Origin: Acidobacteriota bacterium
GTDB taxonomy: Bacteria; Acidobacteriota; Vicinamibacteria; Vicinamibacterales; JAFNAJ01
Assembly (NCBI GenBank): GCA_017860085.1
Contig: JAFNAJ010000001.1
Location: 1-37,501 of the forward strand
Reading direction: 5' to 3'
Length of the DNA stretch: 37,501 nucleotides
Under the pieces are notes generated by a model that was not told where the DNA came from, did no database searches, and saw nothing but the letters and a program-made list of their open reading frames with translations. Position 1 is the stretch's first letter. Each line of letters opens with the position of its first letter. Below are positions 1 through 9,988 of this stretch, in pieces. The position numbers were made by a program, and so were the translations under genes.

Positions 1-559
1 CCTCCGCGCGCTGCTGGCTCTCGGCGGCGAAACGATCCTGATCGTCGCGACCCACGCCGTAGCGGGCGCCAATCTCCTCAGCCGTCAGCCCCATGTGACA
101 CGTCTTGATCGCGCACGTCAATCCATCGTCGATCATCGTGTCGACGACCTGAGCGTGCCCCATTCGGTATCCCCACCGGGCCCCCTTGAGCAGGAAAGGC
201 GCGTTGCTCATCGACTCCGTGCCACCTGCGACGACGAGTTCGCAGTCGCCCGTGGCGATGCTCTTGGCCGCATGAACGACGGCCTGCAGGCCCGAGCCGC
301 AGACGCGGTTGACGGTCTCGGCCGGCACCTCCACCGGCACGCCCGCCTTGAGCGCGGCCTGCCTGGCGACGTTCATGCCGACGCCGGCCTGCAGGACGCA
401 CCCCATGATGACGTCCCCCACACCATCCGGGGTGGCATGCGCCCGATTCAGGGCTTCCCTGATCACGATCGCTCCCAGGTCGGCCGCGGACAGGTCCTTC
501 AGCGTGCCCCCGAACGACCCGATCGGCGTTCGGCACGCGCTCACGAGGTAGGCATCCAT
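1..559 (-). CDS. Acetyl-CoA acetyltransferase (thiolase), truncated by window start
   Basis: Manual minus-strand translation MDAYLVSACRTPIGSFGGTLKDLSAADLGAIVIREAL...ETVNRVCGSGLQAVVHAAKSIATGDCELVVAGGTESMSNAPF with thiolase active-site Cys motif NRVCGSGLQA. Absent from the ORF track because it runs off the window edge. Confidence 0.95.
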   Translation of the reverse strand, partial: MDAYLVSACRTPIGSFGGTLKDLSAADLGAIVIREALNRAHATPDGVGDVIMGCVLQAGVGMNVARQAALKAGVPVEVPAETVNRVCGSGLQAVVHAAKSIATGDCELVVAGGTESMSNAPFLLKGARWGYRMGHAQVVDTMIDDGLTCAIKTCHMGLTAEEIGARYGVGRDDQDRFAAESQQRAE

Positions 560-560
560 C

Positions 561-2516
561 TCAACGCTCCAGTTGGGGCAGGTTCTTGAACAGTTCGAGG
601 GCCTCCGGGTTGGCCAGCGCTTCGCGATTGCGTACCGGTCGGCCGTGGACGACGTCGCGCACGGCCAGTTCCACGATCTTGCCACTCTTCGTACGCGGGA
701 TGTCGGCGACGGCCACGATTCGAGCCGGGACGTGTCGGGGCGTGGTGCTCTCTCTCACCTTCTGCCGGATCCGCGCCTCGAGTGCCGCGTCGAGCGCCAT
801 TCCCTCGCGCAGGCGCACGAACAGCACGACCCGCTGGTCGCCGTCCCAGTCCTGTCCCACGACGAGGCTCTCCACCACCTCGTCGAGCTGCTCCACCTGA
901 CGGTAGATCTCGGCAGTGCCGATGCGAACCCCGCCTGGGTTGAGCGTGGCGTCCGAACGCCCGTGGATGACCAGCCCGTCATGCTCGGTGATCTCCGCCC
1001 AGTCGCCGTGACACCACGCGCCAGCGAAGCGCTCGAAGTATGCCGCGCGGTACTTGCGACCGTCGCCATCGTTCCAGAAACTCAGCGGCATCGACGGAAA
1101 CGGTCGCTTGCACACGAGCTCGCCGGTCTGTTGGCGCACGGGTTCGCCGCGCTCATCGAAGACGTCCACGTCCATGCCGAGCCCGCAAGCCTGAATCTCG
1201 CCACGCCAGACGGGCCCGATCGGATTCCCGAGAACGAAGCAGCTGACGATGTCGGTGCCGCCCGAGATCGACGCGAGGTGCACGTCGGCCCTGATCCGCC
1301 TGTAGACGAAGTCGAAGCTCTCCGGGGCCAGCGGCGACCCCGTCGACGTGATCGTCCGCACGGAGTCGAGCCGATGCGTGTCGATCGGCGCGAGGCCGGC
1401 CTTCTCGACCGACGCGATGAACTTCGCCGAGGTGCCGAACAGGGTCATGCGCGTCTCCTCGGCCAGATCGAACAGGACGTTGCCGTTCGGATGGAATGGC
1501 GACCCGTCGTAGAGCACGATCGTCGCGTCGGAGGCGAGGGCCGATGCGAGCCAGTTCCACATCATCCACCCACAGGTCGTGAAGTAGAAGACGCGATCGC
1601 CCGGATGGATGTCGCAGTGCAGTTGGTGCTCCTTGAGGTGCTGGAGGAGCGTGCCACCGGCGCCGTGCAGGATGCACTTCGGTGCCCCGGTGGTGCCGGA
1701 CGAGTAGAGGATGTAGAGCGGCTGATCGAACGGCCACGGCTCGAACTCGATCGGTCGCGGCCGGAAGGTGTTCAGAAGGGTCGACCATCCCACTGCGCCA
1801 CGAAGCCCACGGATGTCCGCGCTCTCGGCGACGTACGGGACGACAATCGTGCGCTCGACGGTCGGGAGCCCTGCCAGGATGGGCCCCAGTCGCGAGAGGC
1901 AATCGTGTGCCTTGCCGCCGTAGAAGTACCCGTCTGCAGCGAGGAGCACCTTGGGCGAGATCTGCCCGAAGCGGTCCAGCACGCCCCGCACGCCGAAGTC
2001 CGGTGAGCACGACGACCAGATCGCGCCGAGGGTTGCGGTGGCCAGCATCCCGATCACGGCCGCCGGCAGGTTCGGCAGATACGCGGCGACGCGATCGCCC
2101 GGGCCCACCCCGGCGTCACGCAGGGCCTGCGCCAGACGCGAAACGTCGTCGTGAAGCGCTGCTCGCGTGAGCGTCTGCCTGACGCGGCCCTCGCCCGAGA
2201 ACACGATGGCCTCACGCTCGTCGGGTCGACCCAGGAGGTTCTCGGCGAAGTTCAGGCGGGCGGTGGGAAAGAACCGCGCCCCCGGCATCAGGTGCGGATC
2301 CGAGACCGGTGGACCCTCCCCACGCGATCCGACGACACCGCAGGCGTCCCACACCTCGGCCCAGAAACGACCGAGGTCGTCGACCGACCACGCGTGCAGA
2401 TCGCGGTAGGTGGGCAGCTCACGGCCTGCCGCGATCGAGGCTCGACGCAGGAACGCCGAGAGGTGCGCCTGCGCGACCCGATCGTCCGAGGGAACCCACA
2501 GCGGCTCTCGAACCAT
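561..2516 (-). CDS. Acetoacetyl-CoA synthetase (acetoacetate-CoA ligase)
   Basis: Adenylate-forming motif [21 protein letters not shown]; long N-terminal region [16 protein letters not shown] typical of acetoacetate-CoA ligases. Start [12 protein letters not shown] at 2516, preceded by TATAAT. Confidence 0.9.
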   Translation of the reverse strand: MVREPLWVPSDDRVAQAHLSAFLRRASIAAGRELPTYRDLHAWSVDDLGRFWAEVWDACGVVGSRGEGPPVSDPHLMPGARFFPTARLNFAENLLGRPDEREAIVFSGEGRVRQTLTRAALHDDVSRLAQALRDAGVGPGDRVAAYLPNLPAAVIGMLATATLGAIWSSCSPDFGVRGVLDRFGQISPKVLLAADGYFYGGKAHDCLSRLGPILAGLPTVERTIVVPYVAESADIRGLRGAVGWSTLLNTFRPRPIEFEPWPFDQPLYILYSSGTTGAPKCILHGAGGTLLQHLKEHQLHCDIHPGDRVFYFTTCGWMMWNWLASALASDATIVLYDGSPFHPNGNVLFDLAEETRMTLFGTSAKFIASVEKAGLAPIDTHRLDSVRTITSTGSPLAPESFDFVYRRIRADVHLASISGGTDIVSCFVLGNPIGPVWRGEIQACGLGMDVDVFDERGEPVRQQTGELVCKRPFPSMPLSFWNDGDGRKYRAAYFERFAGAWCHGDWAEITEHDGLVIHGRSDATLNPGGVRIGTAEIYRQVEQLDEVVESLVVGQDWDGDQRVVLFVRLREGMALDAALEARIRQKVRESTTPRHVPARIVAVADIPRTKSGKIVELAVRDVVHGRPVRNREALANPEALELFKNLPQLER

Positions 2517-2526
2517 CTCGCGCAGA

Positions 2527-3441
2527 TTATAAGTCCCGGGTCGACAGCCGAGCGCGCCAGGCGGCCGCGGCCGCAAAGGCCCTCATCACGGCATCGCGAT
2601 CACCGAGCCCGCGGCGCATGGCGGACAGCTCCTCGATGAGGCGGTCGATGGCCGCTTCCAGGTGGTCGGCATTCGTGGCGCAGATATCCGCCCAGATGTC
2701 GCCCGGGCTCGACGCGAGCCGCGTCGTGTCGAGGAGGCCGCCCGCGGCCAGGTCCAGTCCCTCGTCTCCAACGGCCTCCCCGACCACGCGCATCAGCGCG
2801 CTGGCCGTCAGCTGCGGCAGGTGACTGACGAACGCGAGCAATGCGTCGTGGCGCGCCGGGTCCATGGGCATGGGTCGCGCCCCAACGGCCTCGACGAACG
2901 CCGAGACTTTCGAGAGGACCTCGCCTGGGAGGTCACCGCTCGGGGTGAGGATCCAGCGCCGACCGACGAACAGTCCGGCGGCCGCCGAGCCCAGTCCGCC
3001 GCGAGCGGCGCCAGTGAGGGGATGACCGCCGACAAACGACAACCGCCCCGGCAAGTCCGCCGCGGCGCGAACCACCGCGCGCTTGGTACTGCTGACGTCG
3101 GTGACGACAGCGTCTCCCGCAACGACGTCTGGCAGGTCGCGCAGGATGGAGATGGTCTGCAGGACGGGGGCCGAGAGGACGACCAAGTCGGCCTCGGCCA
3201 GCATGCCGAGGTCGTCGGCCCCGACGTCGATGGCGTGGCGGACCATCGCCTGCTCGAGCACCTCCTTCCGGTCCACCCCGATCACCAGCGTCGTCGGCCA
3301 GACCTCCCGGGCGGCAAGCGCGATCGACCCACCGATGAGCCCCAGACCGACCACCCCGATCCGCGCAAAGGGCGGTGGGCCCTCAGCGGGCGTCAGCGTG
3401 GTGTCGGCCGCACGGACCGGCAGACGTCGCGCGGCGGCCAC
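2527..3441 (-). CDS. tyrA: Prephenate dehydrogenase
   Basis: N-terminal Rossmann motif [22 protein letters not shown] and GGHPLTG motif. Probable GTG start at 3441; the upstream ORF extension overlaps the DAHP synthase gene. Confidence 0.88.
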   Translation of the reverse strand: MAAARRLPVRAADTTLTPAEGPPPFARIGVVGLGLIGGSIALAAREVWPTTLVIGVDRKEVLEQAMVRHAIDVGADDLGMLAEADLVVLSAPVLQTISILRDLPDVVAGDAVVTDVSSTKRAVVRAAADLPGRLSFVGGHPLTGAARGGLGSAAAGLFVGRRWILTPSGDLPGEVLSKVSAFVEAVGARPMPMDPARHDALLAFVSHLPQLTASALMRVVGEAVGDEGLDLAAGGLLDTTRLASSPGDIWADICATNADHLEAAIDRLIEELSAMRRGLGDRDAVMRAFAAAAAWRARLSTRDL

Positions 3442-3442
3442 G

Positions 3443-4492
3443 CTACCGGCCCCAGCCGCGCCTCGCCACCGGTTCCACGCAGATGCTGCGCCCAATGGCC
3501 GGGGCGATGATCCGAAGCTCGGCCATCAGCCGCTCGAACTGCGACGGGAACATCGACTGCGCGCCATCGCTCAGCGCGTGGTCGGGATCGCAGTGCACCT
3601 CGATGAGCAGGCCGTCGGCGCCGGCAGCGACGGCGGCCCGCGCCATGGGCGCGACCTTGTCACGACGGCCCGTGCCGTGGCTCGGATCGACGAACACGGG
3701 CAAGTGGCTCAGTTTCTTGACGACAGGAATGGCCGAGATGTCGAGGGTGTTGCGCGTGTAGCTCTCGAACGTACGGATCCCCCGCTCGCACAGGATCACG
3801 TGCATGTTGCCGCCGGCCAGCACGTACTCCGACGACAGCAACCACTCCTCGATGGTTGCCGAGATCCCCCGCTTGAGCAGGATGGGCTTGCGCGTCTTGC
3901 CGAGCTCGCGCAACAGCGTGAAGTTCTGCATGTTCCGCGCGCCCACCTGCAGGACGTCGGCGTATTGCACCACCACCTCGATCTGGCTCGCATCCATCAC
4001 CTCGGTGACCAGCGGCAACCCGTGTTGATCGGCGGCTGCGCGCAGCAGCCGCAGGCCCTCCTCGCCGAGCCCCTGGAAGCTGTAGGGCGAACTGCGGGGC
4101 TTGAAGGCCCCCCCGCGCAAGACCTTGGCGCCGGCCCGCTTGACGGCCGCCGCCGTGGCCTGCACCTGCTGCTCGCTCTCAGCCGAACAAGGGCCTGCCA
4201 TCACGATGACCTCGTCGCCGCCAATCCGCACGTCGCCGCACAGGAAGACCGTGTCGTCCTGCTTGAAGGTCCGGCTGGCCAGCTTGAACGGCTCGGTGAT
4301 GCGCACGACCTCCTGGACGCCCTCGAGCAGTTCGACCAGCCGAGGATCCCCCATCCGGGCGCCACCCACTGCCCCGATCACCGTTCGGGTCGCCCCAGTC
4401 GACCGGTGCACGTCGTAGCCCATCGTCACGAGCTGGGCCACGACCCGTTCGATCTGCTCCTCGGTCGCCCGTTCCTCCATCACGACCACCAT
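3443..4492 (-). CDS. aroF: 3-deoxy-7-phosphoheptulonate synthase, type I-beta, with N-terminal ferredoxin-like regulatory domain
   Basis: MVVVMEERATEEQIERVV...TRTVIGAVG then MAGPCSAESEQQ, KVLRGGAFKPRSSPYSFQGLGEEGL, DPSHGTGRRD. GTG at 4507 is an alternative start overlapping the chorismate mutase stop. Confidence 0.93.
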   Translation of the reverse strand: MVVVMEERATEEQIERVVAQLVTMGYDVHRSTGATRTVIGAVGGARMGDPRLVELLEGVQEVVRITEPFKLASRTFKQDDTVFLCGDVRIGGDEVIVMAGPCSAESEQQVQATAAAVKRAGAKVLRGGAFKPRSSPYSFQGLGEEGLRLLRAAADQHGLPLVTEVMDASQIEVVVQYADVLQVGARNMQNFTLLRELGKTRKPILLKRGISATIEEWLLSSEYVLAGGNMHVILCERGIRTFESYTRNTLDISAIPVVKKLSHLPVFVDPSHGTGRRDKVAPMARAAVAAGADGLLIEVHCDPDHALSDGAQSMFPSQFERLMAELRIIAPAIGRSICVEPVARRGWGR

Positions 4493-4503
4493 GCCATCCT
4501 CCG

Positions 4504-4815
4504 TCACGCGTCCGCGCGCGTTCGGTCACCCTCGGGACCGTGCGTCGCTTGCTCGAGCGCTTCGCGCTCCAGGCGTCTTGCTTCGTCGATGATCCGCTCG
4601 AAGAGCCTCGTCATCGCCTGCCCGTCCAGCGGCCCTTTGTTCACGCCCCGCACGTGGGCCAGCACCTGCTGCTCACGGTCTGGCTGGTAGACGGCGAGGC
4701 CCAGCGCGTGCTTCAGTCGCCCAATCGCCAGCGCGCACTCGGCTCTCGCGCTGAGCAGCGCCACCAGCTCCTCGTCGAGGTCGTCGATCCGTCGACGCAG
4801 GTCGTCGATGGTCAC
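4504..4815 (-). CDS. Monofunctional chorismate mutase, AroQ class
   Basis: [55 protein letters not shown]; typical AroQ helix 1. GTG start with GTGA overlap to the trpA stop. Confidence 0.88.
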   Translation of the reverse strand: MTIDDLRRRIDDLDEELVALLSARAECALAIGRLKHALGLAVYQPDREQQVLAHVRGVNKGPLDGQAMTRLFERIIDEARRLEREALEQATHGPEGDRTRADA

Positions 4816-5645
4816 CGCGGGCCGTCCTGTTCGCCGCCGAGCGGCCTCGGAGCGCACCCCCGACGAAGCGCGCGCACGAAGGCCTCGACGTGCTCGACCA
4901 ACGCGTCCGACTGCCCCCAGCGCCCGATCACGTCCACGAGGGCACTGCCAACCACGGCGGCGTCGGCCCACTGGGCCACGTCGGCCACGTGCTCAGGGGT
5001 CGAGAGCCCAAACCCGACGGCCACCGGCAGCGCCGTCTCGCGCTTGATGCGCGCCACCAGGTCGCGCGCTCCGTCGGCCAGGGACGCGCGCGCGCCGGTC
5101 ACACCCAGGCGAGAGATCGCGTAGAGGAACCCGCGCCCGAGGCGACCCGCCTCACGAATGCGGGCCGGCGTGGTAGTCGGACTCAGCAGGAAGATGGTAT
5201 CAAGCCCCACCCCTTCGAGCGCAGCGCGCAGGCCGCCGGCCTCCTCGACGGGCAGATCGAGGACGAGCACGCCATCGACGCCTGCCTCCGAGGCTCTGGC
5301 CGCGAAGCGGTCCAGCCCCACCCTGACGACGGGGTTCGCGTACGTGAAGAGCACGATCGGGGCGCGGATGGCCGCTCGCTCGCGAGCGACCATCTCGAGC
5401 GTGGCCGCGAGCGTGGTGCCCGACGCGAGAGCCCGTTCCGAGGCTCGCTGGATCACGGGACCGTCGGCGAGCGGGTCCGAGAACGGCACGCCTATCTCGA
5501 GGATGTCGGCCCCAGCGCCGTCGAGTGCCCCGAGGACTCGTGCCGACCGCTCGAGATCTGGATCGCCGGCCGTGACGTAGGTCACCAACCCGGCACGTCG
5601 TTCGGCGCCCAGCCGCTCGAACGTCTCTCGAATTCGCGACCTCAC
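4812..5645 (-). CDS. trpA: Tryptophan synthase alpha subunit
   Basis: [69 protein letters not shown] start, GTGA overlap with trpB stop. Confidence 0.97.
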   Translation of the reverse strand: MRSRIRETFERLGAERRAGLVTYVTAGDPDLERSARVLGALDGAGADILEIGVPFSDPLADGPVIQRASERALASGTTLAATLEMVARERAAIRAPIVLFTYANPVVRVGLDRFAARASEAGVDGVLVLDLPVEEAGGLRAALEGVGLDTIFLLSPTTTPARIREAGRLGRGFLYAISRLGVTGARASLADGARDLVARIKRETALPVAVGFGLSTPEHVADVAQWADAAVVGSALVDVIGRWGQSDALVEHVEAFVRALRRGCAPRPLGGEQDGPR

Positions 5646-6898
5646 AACGACGGCTCCTGCCCCGCCGCGTCCGGGCGCAGTTGCCGTTCAACTGCCTGCA
5701 CGTCCTTGTCGCCCCGGCCCGAGAGGTTGACCAGCACGAGCTCAGGGGGTGACGACTCGCGCGCCAGTTCCCTGAGGTGCGCAATCCCGTGGGCGGACTC
5801 GAGCGCTGGGACGATGCCCTCGGTGCGGGCAAGCCACTGAAACGCCTCGAGCGCCTGTGCGTCGCTCACGTGTGCATACTCGGCGCGGCCCGACGATCGC
5901 AGCCACGCGTGCTCGGGGCCGATGGCCGCGTAGTCGAGCCCTGCCGACACCGAGTGGGTGGCGCCGATGTTGCCCGCGTCGTCTTGCAGCACGAAAGTGC
6001 GCGTGCCCTGAAGGATCCCCGGGCTGCCGCCCGCGAACCGCGCGGCATGACGGCCGGCCTCGATCGCCTCCCCTCCTGCCTCGACGCCAATCAACCGGAC
6101 GGCCGAGTCATCGATGAACGCGTCGAAGAGGCCCAGCGCGTTGCTGCCACCGCCCACGCAGGCCACCACCGCGTCAGGCAACCGCCCGTACTGTGCCAGG
6201 CACTGCGCGCGGGCCTCCTGCCCAATCACGGACTGGAACTCCCGGACCATGAGGGGGTAGGGGTGCGGCCCGAGCGCCGAGCCGAGCAGGTAGTGTGTGT
6301 CGTGCACGTTCGCGACCCAGTCGCGCATGGCCTCGTTGATCGCGTCCTTCAGGGTCCGACTTCCCGCATCGACGCCGTGCACGCGTGCGCCGAGCAGACG
6401 CATGCGGAACACGTTCAGGGCCTGACGGGCCATGTCGTCGACGCCCATGTACACGTCGCACGCCAGTCCGAGCAGTGCGCACACCGTGGCCGTGGCGACC
6501 CCGTGCTGGCCGGCGCCGGTCTCGGCCACGACGCGACGCTTCCCCATGCGCACGGCGAGCAGGCCCTGGCCGAGCGCATTGTTGATCTTGTGCGCGCCGG
6601 TGTGCGCCAGGTCCTCACGCTTCAGCAGCACCCTTGACGCGCCGAGCGCACTGGCCAGGCGCCGTGCCTCGTGGAGGGGTGTCGGGCGGCCGACGTAGTG
6701 GCGCAAGAGCGACGTGAACTGTTGCTCGAACGCCGGGTCGCTCCGGGCGTCGAGATAGGCCGCTTCGAGCTCGGCAATGGGCGCCACGAGCGTCTCGGGC
6801 ACGAAGCGGCCGCCGAACTCACCAAAGTAGCCGCGCGCGTCCGGATCGCGTCGCCCGAAGGCGCCGCGCACGGTGACGGGTGGTGCCTGGTCTTCCAT
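5642..6898 (-). CDS. trpB: Tryptophan synthase beta subunit
   Basis: [75 protein letters not shown] at 6898 ([12 protein letters not shown]) preceded by GAGG. Confidence 0.97.
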   Translation of the reverse strand: MEDQAPPVTVRGAFGRRDPDARGYFGEFGGRFVPETLVAPIAELEAAYLDARSDPAFEQQFTSLLRHYVGRPTPLHEARRLASALGASRVLLKREDLAHTGAHKINNALGQGLLAVRMGKRRVVAETGAGQHGVATATVCALLGLACDVYMGVDDMARQALNVFRMRLLGARVHGVDAGSRTLKDAINEAMRDWVANVHDTHYLLGSALGPHPYPLMVREFQSVIGQEARAQCLAQYGRLPDAVVACVGGGSNALGLFDAFIDDSAVRLIGVEAGGEAIEAGRHAARFAGGSPGILQGTRTFVLQDDAGNIGATHSVSAGLDYAAIGPEHAWLRSSGRAEYAHVSDAQALEAFQWLARTEGIVPALESAHGIAHLRELARESSPPELVLVNLSGRGDKDVQAVERQLRPDAAGQEPSL

Positions 6899-6903
6899 CG
6901 ACC

Positions 6904-7545
6904 TCAACCGTTCTCCGTCCTGGGCCCAGCCGATGCGACCCTGACGGCCTCGAAGAATGCCCGCATCCGGCCCGCGTCCTTGACACCTGGCGACGCTTCC
7001 ACGCCCGACGCCACGTCGAGCGCCCACGGCTGCACCGACCGGATGGCCTCGGCAACGTTTCCCGCCGTGAGGCCACCCGCCAGGATGCTCCTCCGTCGCC
7101 GCGCCAGCCGGGCGGCCAGCGCCCAGTCCGCGACGCGACCAGTTCCACCCCGGCGCGCGCGATCGTCGGTATCGACGAGGAGCGTGACCTCGCCGGGCCA
7201 CACCTCGGCTACGACGTCGACCGTCGTGGGCGTCAGCCGCACGGCCTTGATCACCGGTCGTGGCAATCTCGCGGCTAGCGATGGGCCTTCGTCGCCGTGC
7301 AGTTGCACGGCCGCGAGCGGAACGTGCTCGCACCATCGGCGCACCTCGTCGGCGGGCGCGTTGACGAACACGCCGACCAGTACGACGAACGGCGGCAACG
7401 CCCGCGCAATGTCCCTGGCCTGGTCGAGCGCCACGACGCGCGGGCTGCCCCTCCACGTCACCACGCCGATGGCGCTGGCCCCGAGATCGACCGCCATTTC
7501 GGCATCGGCAGGCCGCGTGACGCCACACACCTTCACGCGGGTCAC
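6904..7545 (-). CDS. trpF: Phosphoribosylanthranilate isomerase
   Basis: [70 protein letters not shown] start overlapping the trpC stop. Confidence 0.94.
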   Translation of the reverse strand: MTRVKVCGVTRPADAEMAVDLGASAIGVVTWRGSPRVVALDQARDIARALPPFVVLVGVFVNAPADEVRRWCEHVPLAAVQLHGDEGPSLAARLPRPVIKAVRLTPTTVDVVAEVWPGEVTLLVDTDDRARRGGTGRVADWALAARLARRRRSILAGGLTAGNVAEAIRSVQPWALDVASGVEASPGVKDAGRMRAFFEAVRVASAGPRTENG

Positions 7546-8402
7546 GGCGGCACTCCCTGGTCGGCTCTTGTCGAGCCTGACGCGAGGCACCGTCGACCGG
7601 CCCCGAGCAAGTCCGCCAACGCGGCCCCCGGGTCGGGCGACGCCATGAAATGCTCGCCGATCAGGAACGCGTCGTATCCCGCCAAGGCCAACCCTGCGAC
7701 CACTGAAGGGTCCTTGAGACCGCTCTCCGCCACGGCCACCACATGGCCAGGCAACCGTGCAGCCAGGTCTCGTGAGGTCGAGGCCGACACTTCGAGCGTT
7801 CGCAGATTCCTGTTGTTCACGCCGACGATGTCGGCCCCCGCATCCACGGCACGGGCGACCTCGGTCGCGTCGTGCACCTCGACGACGGCCGCAAGCCCGA
7901 GGCCAGAGGCCTCCCCGAGCAGCGCCGCGAGTTGGTGCTGCTCGAGCGCCGCGACGATCAGCAGCACAGCGTCGGCGCCGTGTGCGACGGCCTCGAACAA
8001 CTGGTAGCGGTCGACGATGAAGTCCTTGCGGAGCACCGGAGTGGTGACGACCCGTCGGACTGCGGAGAGGTGATCCAGCGCGCCATCGAAAAAACACGGC
8101 TCGGTCAAGACCGACACGGCCACCGCGCCGGCGGCTTGGTACGCCGAGGCAATGCGGGGCGGATCGTACGCCGCCCGCAACACTCCACGAGACGGCGAAC
8201 GCCGCTTGCACTCGGCAATCACGCGGACATGGGGCCCAGTGCCGAGCGCCGATCTGAAGGCGGACCCTCTCGGCACGTGTCCCACGCACAGCCGCTCCAG
8301 CTCCGCCAGCGGAACCCGCGCCTCTCGCGCCTCGACGGTGCGTCGCGTCGAAGCGACAATCGCCTCGAGGAGATCGCCACCAGATCCCGGGGGCACCGTC
8401 AT
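7542..8402 (-). CDS. trpC: Indole-3-glycerol phosphate synthase
   Basis: [71 protein letters not shown] at 8402 overlaps the trpD stop (ATGA). Confidence 0.96.
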   Translation of the reverse strand: MTVPPGSGGDLLEAIVASTRRTVEAREARVPLAELERLCVGHVPRGSAFRSALGTGPHVRVIAECKRRSPSRGVLRAAYDPPRIASAYQAAGAVAVSVLTEPCFFDGALDHLSAVRRVVTTPVLRKDFIVDRYQLFEAVAHGADAVLLIVAALEQHQLAALLGEASGLGLAAVVEVHDATEVARAVDAGADIVGVNNRNLRTLEVSASTSRDLAARLPGHVVAVAESGLKDPSVVAGLALAGYDAFLIGEHFMASPDPGAALADLLGAGRRCLASGSTRADQGVPP

Positions 8403-9418
8403 GCGTCCTCTCCCCGCGAACACGACGCCATCCGCGCGAGCGTCGAGGCCGACCGCCCCGAATCAATCGCGTCGATCGCCTGCTCCATGCCCTCGCGCAC
8501 CGTCGCGACGACGCCCGCAATGAGGAGCGCCGCACCCGCGTTCAGCACGACGATGTCTCGGGCTGGCCCTCCCTGCCCCGAGAGCACGTTGCGCGTCAGC
8601 GTGGCATTGTCGTCGGCAGTACCGCCCGTTAGCGCGTCGAGCGTGGTCTTTCTCAGGCCGAAGTCCGCCGGATGGACATAGAAGGTGTGCACCAGACCGG
8701 CGCGGCACTCGGAGACCTTCGTGTAGCCGCACGTGGACAGCTCGTCGAGACCGTCGGCGCCGTGCACCACCCACGCCCGATGGGACCCCAGCCTCGCGAG
8801 CGCGGTCGCCACCAACTCGGTCATCTCCGGCCGCGGCACACCGACGAGTTGTCGTCGCGCGCCGGCGGGGTTGGTCAGCGGCCCGAGGAGGTTGAAGGCC
8901 GTCCGCAACCCCAGGTCTCGCCGGGCCTGGCCGGCATGTCGCATCGACGGGTGGAACGTCGGCGCGAACAGGAACGCGATCCCGGCATCGGTGAGGCAGC
9001 GTTCCACCCTGTCGGGTGGCGCGGTCACATCGACGCCCAGCGCCTCGAACACGTCCGCGCTGCCACAGCGGCTCGATACCGAGCGGTTTCCGTGCTTGGC
9101 CACCAGCACGCCGCACGAGGCGACGACGATGGCCACCACCGACGAGATGTTGAACGTCCCTGCGCCGTCGCCACCCGTGCCGCACGTGTCGAACGCCTCC
9201 GGATACTCCCGCGACAGCCGCACCGCGTGCGCGCGCATGGTCGAGGCAAATCCCACCACCTCCGCGGGACGCTCGCCCTTGAGCCTGAGGCCGACGAGCA
9301 GCCCTCCGATCTGCGCCTGGGTTGCCCGCCCCGCCATGACCTCGGCCATCGCGCTGGCGGCCTCGTCGGTCGTCAGGTCGCGCTGGAGTGCGAGCTTCTC
9401 GAGAAGACCGGCGAACAT
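8399..9418 (-). CDS. trpD: Anthranilate phosphoribosyltransferase
   Basis: DTCGTGGDGAGTFNIS, VAKHGNRSVSSRCGSADVFEALG, FNLLGPLTNPAGARRQLVGV, VHGADGLDELS. Confidence 0.97.
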   Translation of the reverse strand: MFAGLLEKLALQRDLTTDEAASAMAEVMAGRATQAQIGGLLVGLRLKGERPAEVVGFASTMRAHAVRLSREYPEAFDTCGTGGDGAGTFNISSVVAIVVASCGVLVAKHGNRSVSSRCGSADVFEALGVDVTAPPDRVERCLTDAGIAFLFAPTFHPSMRHAGQARRDLGLRTAFNLLGPLTNPAGARRQLVGVPRPEMTELVATALARLGSHRAWVVHGADGLDELSTCGYTKVSECRAGLVHTFYVHPADFGLRKTTLDALTGGTADDNATLTRNVLSGQGGPARDIVVLNAGAALLIAGVVATVREGMEQAIDAIDSGRSASTLARMASCSRGEDA

Positions 9419-9984
9419 CACAGCTCCATGAAGTTCCGCAGCATCCGGCGTCCCTCGACCGTCATGATCGACTCCGGGTGGAACTGCACGCCGTGCACCG
9501 GCCACGCCCGGTGCCTCAACGCCATCACCGTCCCATCGTCCGCCGCGCGCGCGGCCACCTCCAGGGCGGCCGGCCACCCGTCGTCGGACACGACCAGCGA
9601 GTGATAGCGTGCGGCCTCGAAGGATCCGGACAGCCCACGGAATACCCCGCGGCCGTCGTGTTCGACGGTCGACGTCTTGCCGTGCATCGGCCGAGGTGCC
9701 CTCACAACCAGACCACCAAAGGCGTGACCGATGGCCTGGTGCCCCAGGCAGACGCCCAGGATCGGCACCTCGGCTCCGAAGCGCCGAACCAGCTCGACCG
9801 AAACCCCGGCATCTTCGGGACGGCCCGGCCCCGGTGAGATGACAATCCGCGTGGGGCGAAGCCCGGCGATGTCGTCCAAGGTCACCGCGTCGTTTCGACG
9901 CACCACCACCTCGGCCCCCAGTTCGCCCAGGTACTGGGCGAGATTGAAGGTGAACGAGTCGTAGTTGTCGAGCAGCAGGACCAT
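9418..9984 (-). CDS. trpG: Anthranilate synthase component II (glutamine amidotransferase)
   Basis: MVLLLDNYDSFTFNLAQYLGELG, VISPGPGRPEDAG, ILGVCLGHQAIGHAFGG, VHGVQFHPESIMT. Confidence 0.97.
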   Translation of the reverse strand: MVLLLDNYDSFTFNLAQYLGELGAEVVVRRNDAVTLDDIAGLRPTRIVISPGPGRPEDAGVSVELVRRFGAEVPILGVCLGHQAIGHAFGGLVVRAPRPMHGKTSTVEHDGRGVFRGLSGSFEAARYHSLVVSDDGWPAALEVAARAADDGTVMALRHRAWPVHGVQFHPESIMTVEGRRMLRNFMEL

Positions 9985-9988
9985 GGGT

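Noticed and set aside
78-536. 152-aa minus-strand ORF opposite no other listed gene at the window start
   Set aside because: Wrong frame; the true frame encodes the truncated thiolase on the same strand.
573-2006. 477-aa plus-strand ORF opposite acetoacetyl-CoA synthetase
   Set aside because: Antisense shadow ORF in high-GC DNA; low-complexity Arg/His/Asp-rich product with no recognisable domain, while the minus strand encodes a clear enzyme.
6899-7528. N-terminal extension of the TrpB ORF in the track (5642..7528)
   Set aside because: TrpB homology starts at [12 protein letters not shown] (6898); the extension reads through trpF in another frame with low-complexity content.
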